Below the pieces are notes generated by a model, which did no database searches, had not been told where the DNA came from, and saw only the letters and a list, made by a program, of their open reading frames with translations. The translations under genes and the position numbers were made by a program. A DNA stretch of 64,000 bases from Candidatus Nitrospira neomarina (GTDB lineage: Bacteria; Nitrospirota; Nitrospiria; Nitrospirales; UBA8639), in the NCBI RefSeq assembly GCF_032051675.1, contig NZ_CP116968.1, forward strand, positions 868,001 through 932,000, written 5' to 3'. This document shows, in pieces, positions 18,125 to 27,778 of the stretch (position 1 is its first letter; every line of letters starts with the position of its first letter).

Positions 18125-19768
18125 TCATCGTTGACCCTCTGGCATTGAGGGAAGAGTACCGAGTCTTTGGGTGAGGAGTATATTCTCGGAAGCATCGACC
18201 GGGCAGTCGATGATTGAAAGGGTATTAGAGGTCAACGCTTTTCGCAGCACGGGTGCCAGTTCCTTTGCCGATGCGATGCGATACCCTTTCGCACCAAAGC
18301 TTTCCGCGTATTTCACGATATCCATATTGTGAAATTCCACGTATGTCGATCTGCCGAATTGCTGCATTTGTTTCCAGCGAATCAGGCCGAGACCACCATC
18401 GTTGAAAATGAGCACCACAAAGGGGGTAGCCATGCGTACGGCGGTCTCCAATTCCTGGGAGTTCATCAGGAACCCTCCATCACCGGTGACCGCCACGACA
18501 CGGCGGTCCGGGTGTGCCAATTTGGCCGCCACCGCGCCGGGCAAGGCAATGCCCATGGCGGCGAATCCGTTCGAGATGATGCAGGTGTTGGGAAGAAAGC
18601 ATGGGAAGAGGCGCCCCAGCCAGACTTTGTGCGCGCCGACGTCCGAGATCACGATATCATCGTGGGCAAGCGACGCACGCAGGTCCGCGAGGATTCTTTG
18701 CGGCTTAAGAGGAAATGACGTGTTCTGACCGCCTTGTGCCAATTCCTCGTGAAGCATGTGGCGGAATCGTGAGGCCCGCGTTGTGGCGGGCGCGTGGACC
18801 TGATCCGTCAGCGCTTCAAGTGACGAAGCGATCGTACCCACGACCCCGACCTCGATGATGTACGACGCGTCAACCTCGGCGGGCGACAGGTCCACGTGCA
18901 CAATTTTCTTGTCGCGGTTGGGGTTCCAGGCATGGGGAGCATATTCCACGATGTCATATCCAATCGCGATCACGACGTCCGCGTCCAGAAATTCGCAGTT
19001 CACATAGTCCATGGTCTCCAGTCCAATGGCACCGAGCGAGAGCGGGTGGGTATCGGGAATGGTGCCTTTGGCCATAAAGGTTGTGGCAACCGGAATGTTC
19101 AGCGTTTCCGCAAAGCGCACCAGCGCTTCGGAGGCATGTCCGCGAATGACGCCATTGCCCGCGAGCACGATCGGATGTCTGGCCTCCCCGATGATACGTT
19201 GGGCCTTGTCGAGTTGTTCGGGTGCGGCCCCCCCGGGGTGAACCGATTGCACGAGCAGGGGGTGGCCCTCGGTTTCCCTCGAAGCGATGTCTTCGGGAAT
19301 TTCGATGTGTGTGGCGCCGGGTTTTTCGGCCTGCGCGAGCTTAAAGGCTTTCCGAAAGACTTCAGGAATGATGTCGGGAATGGGCAAGGTGGCATTCCAC
19401 TTGGTCACAGGACGAAACAGGGAAACGATGTCAAGGTGCTGATGGGATTCCTTATGCAGCCGGTCCCGGTCAGCTTGGCCGGTCAGGGCAACAAGTGGCG
19501 CACGATCCATGGTGGCATCGGCCACGCCACTGATAAGATTCGTTGCGCCTGGCCCCAGCGTGGCGAGGCACACGCCGGCGTTACCGGTCAACCGGCCGTA
19601 TACGTCGGCCATGAAGGCCGCCCCCTGCTCATGGCGGGTCATGACAAAGCAGATAGAAGAACCGATCATCGCATCAAGAAGATCCATATTCTCCTCGCCC
19701 GGCACACCGAAGATATATTTCACGCCTTCGTTCTCCAGGCATTGTACGATGAGTGTGGCGGCTTTCAT
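18125..19768 (-). CDS. Acetolactate synthase-type TPP enzyme (large subunit, stand-alone)
   Basis: Condenses two pyruvates to 2-acetolactate with loss of CO2; other TPP decarboxylases share the fold. 547 aa with the three-domain order: Pyr domain (~1-165) with catalytic Glu47 in RHEQGAAFMADVYGR, central domain (~185-325), and PP domain (~360-530) with the TPP/Mg2+ motif beginning GDGGFLMNSQE (Asp430) and ending IFNDGG. No regulatory small subunit (IlvH) or ilvC lies nearby, and the neighbours are sugar-phosphate and redox genes. A catabolic AlsS-like role as a pyruvate overflow outlet is therefore more likely than branched-chain amino acid synthesis. That role is inferred from context. Confidence 0.85.
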   Translation of the reverse strand: MKAATLIVQCLENEGVKYIFGVPGEENMDLLDAMIGSSICFVMTRHEQGAAFMADVYGRLTGNAGVCLATLGPGATNLISGVADATMDRAPLVALTGQADRDRLHKESHQHLDIVSLFRPVTKWNATLPIPDIIPEVFRKAFKLAQAEKPGATHIEIPEDIASRETEGHPLLVQSVHPGGAAPEQLDKAQRIIGEARHPIVLAGNGVIRGHASEALVRFAETLNIPVATTFMAKGTIPDTHPLSLGAIGLETMDYVNCEFLDADVVIAIGYDIVEYAPHAWNPNRDKKIVHVDLSPAEVDASYIIEVGVVGTIASSLEALTDQVHAPATTRASRFRHMLHEELAQGGQNTSFPLKPQRILADLRASLAHDDIVISDVGAHKVWLGRLFPCFLPNTCIISNGFAAMGIALPGAVAAKLAHPDRRVVAVTGDGGFLMNSQELETAVRMATPFVVLIFNDGGLGLIRWKQMQQFGRSTYVEFHNMDIVKYAESFGAKGYRIASAKELAPVLRKALTSNTLSIIDCPVDASENILLTQRLGTLPSMPEGQR

Positions 19769-19944
19769 GCGTGCTTTCCGGATTCAATATTCTTGAAAAA
19801 TTTAATTAACGCTGGCAGAGAATGTGAGCTTTTTCCAGTCCCTACTCACGCGCGCCGTATAATCCATTGCCGGGCGAGCCGCGACACTGCCGCGCGGTAG
19901 ACATGCCTGCCGACCGATCAGGCCAGTTGACGGATGTGATCCAT

Positions 19945-21609
19945 TCAGGGAGGACTGTTCTTAAAGCGGCGGTAGCGACGGATGAGCGCGTTGGTTGAAC
20001 TGTCATGCTTGAGCTGCGGCTCATCAGGGCTCTCCAGTTCTGCAAGCGTCCGTTTTGCCAGCACCTTGCCCAGTTCAACGCCCCATTGGTCGAATGAATC
20101 GATATCCCAGATCGTCCCTTGCGTGAAGACGCTGTGTTCGTAGAGCGCGATCAACGCCCCGAGCGTTTCCGGCGTCAGACGCTCGGCAAGAATGGTGTTG
20201 GTCGGGCGATTGCCGTCAAACACGCGGTGCGGCACCAGCCAGCTTGGTATGCCGTCGGCTTTGACTTCCTCGGCGGTCTTCCCGAAGGCCAACGCCTCAG
20301 TCTGTGCAAACAGATTTGCCATCAGCATGTCATGCTGATGGCCGATCGAATTCAGGGTTTGGGAAAAACCGATACAATCGCAGGGGATTAACTTTGTTCC
20401 CTGGTGGATCAGCTGGTAGAAGGAGTGTTGGCCGTTTGTGCCTGGTTCGCCCCAATAGATCGGAGCTGTCTGATACCCAACGCCTGCTCCTCCGAGTGTG
20501 ACATGCTTGCCATTGCTCTCCATCGTCAACTGCTGGAGATAGGCTGGAAAGCGCTTGAGGTAGTGGTCGTAGGGTAAGACCGCGACCGTCTCTGTCTTGA
20601 AGAAATTGTTATACCAGATGGTGAGGAGTCCCATGAGCACGGGCAGGTTGCGGTCGAATGGAGCCGTGCGGAAATGTTCATCCATCGCGTGAAAACCGTC
20701 CAGCATCGCCCGAAAGTGATCGGGGCCGACGGCGAGCATGGTCGAGAGGCCGATGGCGGAATCCATCGAATATCTCCCGCCGACCCAGTCCCAGAACTCG
20801 AACATGTTTGCCGTGTCGATCCCAAACTTTGAAACCTCTTCGGCATTGGTTGACACGGCCACAAAGTGCTTGCGCACGGCTTCCTCGTGTCCGATCTGTC
20901 CCACACTCCACGCGCGCGCGGTGTGGGCGTTCGTCAGGGTTTCCAGCGTCGTAAAGGTCTTCGAACAGATGATGAAGAGCGTTTCTTCCGGGTTGAGGTT
21001 GCGTGTGGTTTCGGCAAAGTCGGTGCCGTCGACGTTCGAGATGAAGTGGAAGGTCATGTCGCGCTGGCTGTAATGACGCAGGGCTTCATAGGCCATCACC
21101 GGACCGAGGTCAGAGCCGCCGATGCCGATATTGACCACGTGGCGTATCCGCTTGCCGGTGTGTCCCCGCCATAAACCGTTGCGGACCTGGTGTGAGAATT
21201 CCGCCATGCGGTCGAGAACTCCATGCACCTCAGGAACGATATTGACACCATTAACGAGAATTCGTTTGGTCTCAGGCACGCGCAGAGCGGTGTGCAGAAC
21301 GGCGCGTCCTTCTGTCACGTTGATCTCCTCACCACAGAACATGGCCCCGATGCGCTCACGCAGACCGCAGTCTTCGGCAAGCTGAAGGAGAAGGCCTAGA
21401 GTTTCGTCGGTGATGCGATTTTTCGAATAGTCAAGGTAAATGCCGGCGGCTTCGGCAGTCAGGCGCTCGCCCCGGTCGGGATCGTCGGCAAAAAGCTGGC
21501 GCAAATGCAGACCGTGGATCGTCTTATAATGCGCGGCCAACGCTTTCCATGCGGGCCGCTTGGTCAACACCGGGCGAGCCCTGTGAGTGGTTGATTTCAC
21601 GCGGCTCAT
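19945..21609 (-). CDS. pgi: Glucose-6-phosphate isomerase
   Basis: Interconverts glucose-6-P and fructose-6-P. 554 aa, full length for the classical (non-cupin) PGI. Seen: [19 protein letters not shown] (SIS domain 1), the signature [18 protein letters not shown] near residues 270-287, [12 protein letters not shown], and [11 protein letters not shown] near the C-terminus. The start ATG overlaps the stop of a 45-aa ORF (ATGA at 21606-21609), suggesting translational coupling. It lies upstream of the acetolactate synthase on the same strand (176-nt gap). Confidence 0.96.
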   Translation of the reverse strand: MSRVKSTTHRARPVLTKRPAWKALAAHYKTIHGLHLRQLFADDPDRGERLTAEAAGIYLDYSKNRITDETLGLLLQLAEDCGLRERIGAMFCGEEINVTEGRAVLHTALRVPETKRILVNGVNIVPEVHGVLDRMAEFSHQVRNGLWRGHTGKRIRHVVNIGIGGSDLGPVMAYEALRHYSQRDMTFHFISNVDGTDFAETTRNLNPEETLFIICSKTFTTLETLTNAHTARAWSVGQIGHEEAVRKHFVAVSTNAEEVSKFGIDTANMFEFWDWVGGRYSMDSAIGLSTMLAVGPDHFRAMLDGFHAMDEHFRTAPFDRNLPVLMGLLTIWYNNFFKTETVAVLPYDHYLKRFPAYLQQLTMESNGKHVTLGGAGVGYQTAPIYWGEPGTNGQHSFYQLIHQGTKLIPCDCIGFSQTLNSIGHQHDMLMANLFAQTEALAFGKTAEEVKADGIPSWLVPHRVFDGNRPTNTILAERLTPETLGALIALYEHSVFTQGTIWDIDSFDQWGVELGKVLAKRTLAELESPDEPQLKHDSSTNALIRRYRRFKNSPP

Positions 21610-21743
21610 GCTGATGCGACCTTTATCATCGTGGTGATTTTGGCGGGAATCTTGTCCATCAGATCATGCCAGGACGTGGCTAAGGCTGCCGTCCGTTCAC
21701 GTTGGAGGTTTCGTGCAGGTGTCTCATTTTCATCTTCCGACAT
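21606..21743 (-). CDS. Putative 45-aa ORF coupled to pgi
   Basis: Reads [16 protein letters not shown] and continues to [13 protein letters not shown]. It ends with TGA overlapping the pgi ATG by four bases (ATGA). The acidic N-terminus and amphipathic C-terminal half look protein-like. The ribosome site is weak (TAGGA about 14 nt upstream). No family is recognised. It may be a genuine small protein, a leader that couples pgi translation, or a remnant. Confidence 0.45.
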   Translation of the reverse strand: MSEDENETPARNLQRERTAALATSWHDLMDKIPAKITTMIKVASA

Positions 21744-22149
21744 GATCACTCATTGGTCCTAACATCGTGGATGTTGAGCGTACCAGGAAACAAAGATTCT
21801 GAAAAGGGATCCTTCACAAGAAAAGGAGTCGATACTCACATTTTTTTAAGTTTGGGCATATGGCTTATGAAATGCATAGGATGTGCCAAGAAGAATTGTG
21901 TGGCCCTCTGACGGTTCATCCTAAAGGGTCCATGATTCAAAACAGGATTGGTATGGGGGTTCATTTCCATGTTACCTTCGGGGGGATCCTGAATTATCGG
22001 AAGGGTGAGTAGATGAATAGATTCCCATGGATGAAACCACGATTGTCTACATTTGAGACCAACGCTTTAATTTGGGATGTAACGAAATTCCACAGATTCT
22101 ACATTTCCTTTCGATAACCCTGACATGATCTTCACCTTCAGGGCGTCTC
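21744..22149. other. Intergenic region upstream of pgi
   Basis: About 400 bases with no supported gene. It likely contains the promoter of the small ORF/pgi unit on the minus strand. No clear terminator follows the HAD gene. Confidence 0.5.
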
Positions 22150-22845
22150 CTATTCCGTATGGCCGGTATCGACCAGGCCCATCAAGGCGGGAAGGTCATA
22201 TGTGACCAGGTCGCCAATGCGCTCAACCGTAAGGTCGGCCGGGGGGTAGGCCTTGACGTTATTTTGATCCAGCGCGTAATGGCCCTGGCGGGGAAAGATC
22301 GTTCTCAGACGATCGCCCCAAACCTGTTTCATGGCTCCAAGAATGCGAAGCTTGTCGTCTATCATGATGTAATGTCGAGCTGGGTAACGTCGCTCAACAT
22401 CCGCGAGCATGTGTTCCTTGTGCACGTAAATGAGCACCCGACCCTCGACGGCGTCCCACAATCCCGAGCGTTGGATCTTGCGGGGCTGAAAGACCACATC
22501 ACCATCCGAGAGGATGACCGTTCGGCCCCAATGATCAAGATGAGCGAGAAGGTCGAGCGCGCCAGGATAGAGGCGTTCTGCAAACGGATAGTCAACCAGA
22601 AATGAAGACATCATCAGCAACCTCGGGTCATTCATGGTTTCGACACGGTAGCGTTGCAAAGCTCCCAGATAGTCCGCATAACCGAGCTCCTTTCTCAACG
22701 CCTCAAAAATGTCCCAGTATCGATCCCGGTTTTTCTCGCCAAACTCTTGCGCAAGATGATGGCTGAGGTCGGTGCCGATGTGGTCGTTATCCAATAGCGT
22801 ATTATCTACATCCAATAAAAAGACCACTTCTTCCGGGATGGTCAT
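22150..22845 (-). CDS. HAD-superfamily hydrolase
   Basis: ATG 22845 is preferred over 22911 because AAAGGA lies just upstream and the product then begins MTIPEEVVFLLDVDNTLLD. 231 aa. HAD motif I is DVDNT (Asp12, Asp14), motif II is ILSDGD, motif III the Lys in PRKIQRSG, and motif IV is IMIDDK. A helical cap lies between motifs I and II (~20-95). A phosphatase acting on a small phosphorylated metabolite is likely; the substrate cannot be told from sequence. Neighbours (pgi, als, cydAB) hint at sugar phosphates. Confidence 0.85.
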   Translation of the reverse strand: MTIPEEVVFLLDVDNTLLDNDHIGTDLSHHLAQEFGEKNRDRYWDIFEALRKELGYADYLGALQRYRVETMNDPRLLMMSSFLVDYPFAERLYPGALDLLAHLDHWGRTVILSDGDVVFQPRKIQRSGLWDAVEGRVLIYVHKEHMLADVERRYPARHYIMIDDKLRILGAMKQVWGDRLRTIFPRQGHYALDQNNVKAYPPADLTVERIGDLVTYDLPALMGLVDTGHTE

Positions 22846-23172
22846 GTTCTTATCCTTTCCGGTACGTCCGGCATGGATTATGCCAATCTCCGTCTGTTTC
22901 GATGAGCACATCTGCCTCTGACAGTTTCTTCCCTCGTCAACAAGATCCTACAATTCCTCTGCGAAGACTGTCCAACCATCAGCACAGTGGATTGGACAAC
23001 GTTCAGAGAGGACGCAGATCGATGATAGGCAGTTGCTTGGCCAATCCTTCCATCTGTAGATTCCGGTGACTCTCGGGAAACGCCTAGATGGCGGGTTTCC
23101 GCTCAGAGGCCTGTCGTCGAAAGATCCTGGTCGTGAATCCGGTGTGGAGACGAACTTCCAGAATGGACAGAT
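22846..23172. other. Intergenic region between cydB and the HAD gene
   Basis: No gene seen in 327 bases. It contains an imperfect inverted repeat, GGAAACGCC-tagat-GGCGGGTTTCC (23076-23100), without a T-run. This may help end cydAB transcription but is not a convincing intrinsic terminator. Confidence 0.45.
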
Positions 23173-24207
23173 TCAGTGTGCCCCGAGTTTGACCTTCCCC
23201 CGGAAGGCCTGATGCGCGCAAGCTTGATACGCAATGAGCAGAATGAATCCGATCAAAAACCACCAGAGGCCGATCTGCAGGCCATAGACGCCGGCGGTGG
23301 CGTTGGTTACGGTCAAGCTATTGGCCGGATCGTTGGTCGCAATCAGGATGTTCGGGTATGACCCCCAGGCCGTGCTGGCCAGCATTGTCAGAATCAAGAG
23401 ACTCGTGGCGGAAAATGCTCCCGCATCCCAATCGCGCCTTCGTATCATGAGAGCCGCTACCAGCGTCGCTATACTGAGAACCGGGAAGATGTATCCCATG
23501 GGATGGGCGGCATAGTTGAGGAAGAACAAGGGTTGGACAAAGGGAACGGCGGTCAGGGCCAGCCCGACCAGAATAACCACGGCCGATCCACTCAGCCAGG
23601 CCGCTCGTCGTGCCCGGTTCCGCAACTGGCCCTCCGTTTTCATGGCCAGGAAATTGGCGCCGTGCATGGCGAGGATCGCTGCGCTTGTGGCTCCGAAGAG
23701 AACGGTAAACCAATCCAGTATGCCCGGCTCCGGTCCGGTCATGAAATTTGTCCAGAGGGCCACGAAGAAATAGCCTTCGGGATTCAAGGGCACGCCGCGA
23801 ATAAGGTTGCCCAGGGCCACGCCGAACACGACAGCCAGTAAGAGACTCGCTCCGGCAAACGCCACGTCCCAAAACTGCCGCCACAGTGCGTGATCCACGT
23901 GCGAACGGAGTTCGAGTGCGAGGCCACGGGCAATCAGCAGCCACAAGACCAGATGTAAGGCCAGATAAAAACCGCTGAACCCTGCCGAGTAGGCCTTGGG
24001 AAAGGCAAAGAATAACAGTCCTCCTGCAGCGATCAGCCACACTTCGTTGCCGTTCCAGATGGGGCCGATGGCGGCCAACGCCGCACGTCGGTCCGCTTCA
24101 TTTTTCGCGACAAAGGCATAGACAATGCCCAGGCCGAAGTCGAAGCCGTCAAGGACCACAAAGACAGCCAGCATTAATGTGACAGCAACATACCAGAAAG
24201 TTTCCAT
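23173..24207 (-). CDS. cydB: Cytochrome bd ubiquinol oxidase subunit II
   Basis: 344 aa, about eight or nine membrane helices. CydB landmarks: FVVLDGFDFGLGIVYAFVA near the N-terminus, IGPIWNGNEVWLIAAGGLLF (~46-65), and GLWWFLIGFILLIAYQA at the C-terminus. Partner of CydA, which it follows by 11 nt. The oxidase reduces O2 to water with quinol electrons and does not pump protons, and is usually used at low oxygen or under stress. Confidence 0.95.
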   Translation of the reverse strand: METFWYVAVTLMLAVFVVLDGFDFGLGIVYAFVAKNEADRRAALAAIGPIWNGNEVWLIAAGGLLFFAFPKAYSAGFSGFYLALHLVLWLLIARGLALELRSHVDHALWRQFWDVAFAGASLLLAVVFGVALGNLIRGVPLNPEGYFFVALWTNFMTGPEPGILDWFTVLFGATSAAILAMHGANFLAMKTEGQLRNRARRAAWLSGSAVVILVGLALTAVPFVQPLFFLNYAAHPMGYIFPVLSIATLVAALMIRRRDWDAGAFSATSLLILTMLASTAWGSYPNILIATNDPANSLTVTNATAGVYGLQIGLWWFLIGFILLIAYQACAHQAFRGKVKLGAH

Positions 24208-24218
24208 CGTACCGGTTC

Positions 24219-25562
24219 CTATGGGTTTGCAGACTCAGGGAATGAGCCCGCCGGGCCCTGCCGTATTATTTCAGCCATTAGGAAAAGGAAAAGCAGTCCC
24301 AATACAAGATAGATGCCGAGATACCCGAGTAACGTAAACAGTGCGTTTCCCGAATGGACCATCGGTGAGGCACCATCAGCGGTGCGGAGCAGGCCATATA
24401 CCAGCCACGGTTGGCGGCCGAGTTCGGCGGTCATCCAGCCGGCCGTTGTTGCCAGATAGGGAAACGGGACGGAAAGCATAAGCAGCCAAAGCAGCCAGTT
24501 CGCGGTAAACAATCGTCCCTGCCATAGCCAAAACAGCGCCAGACCCATGATCGATACAAGAATGGTTCCAAGCAAGGCCATCACATGATAGGCATAGTAG
24601 AGCAGCGCTACATTGTCCGGCCACTCTGCACGTGGAAATGCCTCGAGCCCTCTCACCGTGGCATAGAGTTCGTCAAAGAGCAGTAGACTCAAGGCGTCCG
24701 GCACGACGAGCGGATTGTCGATCGTCATGGTTTCGAGGTTCGGTTGGCCGATAAGCACCATCCCCGCGCCACGCTCGGTCTTGAAGAGGCCTTCGAATGC
24801 GGCACCTTTGACCGGTTGGTGTTCAAAAACCTGTCTGGCATTTTCGTGGCCGGTCGGAAAGATCATCAGCGCCGTCGCGATGGCGCCTGCCACGACGCCG
24901 GTACGGAGGAACGTCTTCGCATATTTCACGTGCAGACCGGATAGGAGATAGAACGAACCGACTGCGGCCACCACGAATGAGGCGGTCACGACCGCGGCCG
25001 TCATGTTGTGGGCGAATTGCCAGACTAGCCAAGGATTTGTGAGCAGACCGGAAAGACTGTCGACAAACAACCGTCCGTCCGGAGCCACCGTATAGGCAAC
25101 CGGATGTTGCATCCAGGCATTTGTCGCCAGAATGAAATAGCCGGAAAGCCAGGATCCGAGAAACAGCATCAGCGAGGCGGCCCATTGCACCCGCTGACTG
25201 AATCGCCCCTCGCCGAACAGCAAGATACCGAGAAACGAGGATTCCAGAAAAAACGCAAACAGGCCTTCCATGGCCAGTGTCTGGCCAATCACCCCGCCGG
25301 CGAAGTTCGAAAATTTCGCCCAATTGGTGCCGAATTGAAATTCCAAGGGAATGCCGGTCACGACACCAAAGGCAAAACTCAAGGCAAAGATCTTTGTCCA
25401 GAATCGGGCAACCTGATTGTAGTGGTCGTCGCCGGAAACGAGCGCACGGCTTCGCAGGTAAAGCAGCAGTAAGGCCAACCCTATCGTCAATTGCGGAAAG
25501 AGATAATGAAACGTGACAGTGAAGGCAAATTGCAGGCGGTCGTAAAGTAGCGCGCTGGCCAT
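24219..25562 (-). CDS. cydA: Cytochrome bd ubiquinol oxidase subunit I (short Q-loop)
   Basis: 447 aa, with haem ligand His19 (TFHYLFP) and the conserved acidic pair Glu99/Glu107 in MEGLFAFFLESSF, at the same positions as in the E. coli protein. Quinol-site GRQPW is at ~382-386 (AELGRQPWLVYGLLRT). The protein is shorter than the ~520-aa E. coli form mainly because the Q-loop insertion is lacking, which is the short (CIO/Geobacillus-like) type. First gene of cydAB. The upstream 400 bases should hold its promoter. No cydDC or cydX was seen here. Confidence 0.95.
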   Translation of the reverse strand: MASALLYDRLQFAFTVTFHYLFPQLTIGLALLLLYLRSRALVSGDDHYNQVARFWTKIFALSFAFGVVTGIPLEFQFGTNWAKFSNFAGGVIGQTLAMEGLFAFFLESSFLGILLFGEGRFSQRVQWAASLMLFLGSWLSGYFILATNAWMQHPVAYTVAPDGRLFVDSLSGLLTNPWLVWQFAHNMTAAVVTASFVVAAVGSFYLLSGLHVKYAKTFLRTGVVAGAIATALMIFPTGHENARQVFEHQPVKGAAFEGLFKTERGAGMVLIGQPNLETMTIDNPLVVPDALSLLLFDELYATVRGLEAFPRAEWPDNVALLYYAYHVMALLGTILVSIMGLALFWLWQGRLFTANWLLWLLMLSVPFPYLATTAGWMTAELGRQPWLVYGLLRTADGASPMVHSGNALFTLLGYLGIYLVLGLLFLFLMAEIIRQGPAGSFPESANP

Positions 25563-25965
25563 AGAAATCTTTCGAACTGAACAGTGACGCCCCTGAACGA
25601 GGATCGTCCGGCTAAAGAACTTCTTTTAGCAGGCGGGTCTCTCCCTCAACCGTGTTGTCGGTGTAACACATTCAACAGGTAGGGTGGAGTGACCCCGTCC
25701 ACTCCATACACAAACAGTTGGCCAAGAATTAAGCAGTCTCTCCCGACTAAGATACTGACCGTCGTCTTATCTGGAACATTTACCATGAATCCACATTGAG
25801 CCTCTCAAAGAATGCCCCTCTGATTTCTACGGGTGAAGATACCTGTGCATGATGGTGGGTGGAAAACTTGTGTGATGGTTGGGAAGGGTTCAGACGACAA
25901 CCTTCCAATGTGAAATAAATAAAGACCAGTATGCGTTGACGATCCATCAACGTCGTTTTAGGGTG
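25563..25965. other. Intergenic region upstream of cydA
   Basis: About 400 bases without a supported gene. It lies between the end of sthA (minus) and the start of cydA (minus). I do not see an obvious FNR (TTGAT-N4-ATCAA) site. Confidence 0.5.
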
Positions 25966-27372
25966 CTATCCTATACGTGAAAGTTTATTAAACGCATTTA
26001 AAGCGGCTACCTTGTAACATTCCGCAAGAGTCGGATAATTGAAGATACGGTCAAGAAAATAGTCCAGACCTCCCCCTAATTCCAGCACCGCTTGTCCGAT
26101 ATGGATGAGCTCCGTCGCACCAGTGCCAATCACATGGACGCCGAGGAGCTTTCGGGTCTCACGATGAAACAGCATTTTGAGCAAACCACTGTCATCTCCC
26201 ATAATTTGCCCGCGAGCGATTTCCTTATATCGGGCAACACCGGTTTCATAAGGGATTTTTTTTTCGGTCAGCTCATGTTCATGCGCGCCGATCATGGAAA
26301 TCTCAGGAATGGCATAGATGCCGAAGGGAAAGTGTGTATCCATGGGACCCGCACTGACCCCGAAGGCATGGCAGGCAGCCCGTCGACCTTGCGCGGCGGA
26401 GGTAGAGGCGAGACTGGGGAACCCGATCACGTCCCCGGCGGCGAAGATATGGGGGATCTGCGTTCGAAAAGCTTGATCCACCGCAATGCGTCCACGATTA
26501 TCCGCCGTCAGGCCCGCACCAGCTAGATTTAATCGATCGGTTGCGCCGATTCTCCCAGCGGAATACAGAACCATGTCGGACACAAGTCGCTTCCCTGACT
26601 CCAGTTCTATCACAGCTTGTTTGGGAGGACCTTCAGCGATGGTCAATTTTTCCACGGTTTCTCCCAATCGGAAGGTCACATCCCGGTTTCTCATTTGATG
26701 AATGAGTTCCTCAACGATTTCGTTGTCCAGGAAATCTAGCAAACGCTCCCGTTTATCCACCACGGTCACGTCGATTTCGAGTGCGGCAAACATTGACGCA
26801 TACTCCATCCCGATCACGCCCCCGCCGACCACCACTAATCTTTTGGGCAAGGATGTGAGGTGGACCATCTCGTCACTGGTGACAATGATTTCACCATCCA
26901 CGCCGGTTCCAGGTGGCGGGGCGGCTACGGTTCCGACGGCAAGCAGAATATTCTCAGCCGTGACAGTTTTCGTCTCGTGTTCTGTGTGAATAACAAGGGT
27001 ATGGGCGTCGGTGAAGGAGGCTTCGCCGGAAATGAGTTCGATATCATTCCTCCAGAGCTGGTCCTCCACGATGTCGACTTCGCGGTTTCTGACGAGTTGC
27101 ACACGAGAAAATAATTGTTCCGCTGTGGGACGGTGCCGTTCCCGGTTTCTTGTCTGTTGGACAAACGGATGGTTGGTAGCCATGAAGGATAACACGGCCT
27201 CGCGCAGAGTTTTGCTGGGGATGGTCCCGAGTTCGATACACACGCCGCCTGCGCATTGCTGACGCTCAACCACTCCAACCCGCTTCCTGAATTTGGCGGC
27301 TTGAATCGCCGCTCGTTGGCCTGCCGGGCCGCTGCCGATGCATAAGAGATCAAATTCGAATTGGTCACTCAT
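25966..27372 (-). CDS. sthA: Soluble pyridine nucleotide transhydrogenase
   Basis: FAD flavoprotein that moves reducing equivalents between NADPH and NAD+. ATG 27372 is chosen because the N-terminal FAD site (IGSGPAG, residues 12-18) then begins properly; the longer ORF to 27477 adds a non-conserved leader. 468 aa. It belongs to the pyridine nucleotide-disulphide reductase fold, but the redox pair is incomplete (GGVCIELGTIPSKTLREA; the second Cys is replaced), as in SthA. A second dinucleotide motif is VVVGGGVIGMEYASMF, and AAGDVIGFPSLAS follows. It fits next to pentose phosphate and respiratory genes as an NADPH/NADH balancer. Confidence 0.88.
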   Translation of the reverse strand: MSDQFEFDLLCIGSGPAGQRAAIQAAKFRKRVGVVERQQCAGGVCIELGTIPSKTLREAVLSFMATNHPFVQQTRNRERHRPTAEQLFSRVQLVRNREVDIVEDQLWRNDIELISGEASFTDAHTLVIHTEHETKTVTAENILLAVGTVAAPPPGTGVDGEIIVTSDEMVHLTSLPKRLVVVGGGVIGMEYASMFAALEIDVTVVDKRERLLDFLDNEIVEELIHQMRNRDVTFRLGETVEKLTIAEGPPKQAVIELESGKRLVSDMVLYSAGRIGATDRLNLAGAGLTADNRGRIAVDQAFRTQIPHIFAAGDVIGFPSLASTSAAQGRRAACHAFGVSAGPMDTHFPFGIYAIPEISMIGAHEHELTEKKIPYETGVARYKEIARGQIMGDDSGLLKMLFHRETRKLLGVHVIGTGATELIHIGQAVLELGGGLDYFLDRIFNYPTLAECYKVAALNAFNKLSRIG

Positions 27373-27778
27373 CTGAATCCAAAATATATCAAAACATATT
27401 TGATGCCAGGTGCAGGGATCAGGTCTGGATGTTATGGGGCATCCCCGATGTAAACACACAATAGGGCAGAGTCTCAAGCATTTTCACTGTCCCGTTCCCC
27501 TCAATGCGACAACAATGATTCCTCCCGTCAGGCTGATGACGGTTGTACCCATATCGATCGGCTGGGAATTCTGTCCACGCCTCTTTGGTTTATGCAGGTA
27601 TTGGTTCCCATCAAGGCCAGGAACATAACATTTCTGTAATTTTCCCTTCAATCCATGAGGTTTAGTACCCTCATGATCCGTATATCGTATCGCGAACTCG
27701 GGTACTGACGTGACGGTAAACCATGCGGGAGTGCCGCTCTAACATACCCCATGCCAGCTGACCAGGGGTGAGCGTGGG
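27373..27778. other. Intergenic region upstream of sthA
   Basis: About 400 bases. It would include the sthA promoter and the end of the first RND operon. No clear terminator hairpin with a T-run and no gene seen. Confidence 0.45.

Noticed and set aside
18896-19900. 334-codon plus-strand ORF
   Set aside because: It lies antisense to the acetolactate synthase gene, which has all expected motifs. The ORF has no ribosome site or recognisable family and results from GC-rich codon bias.
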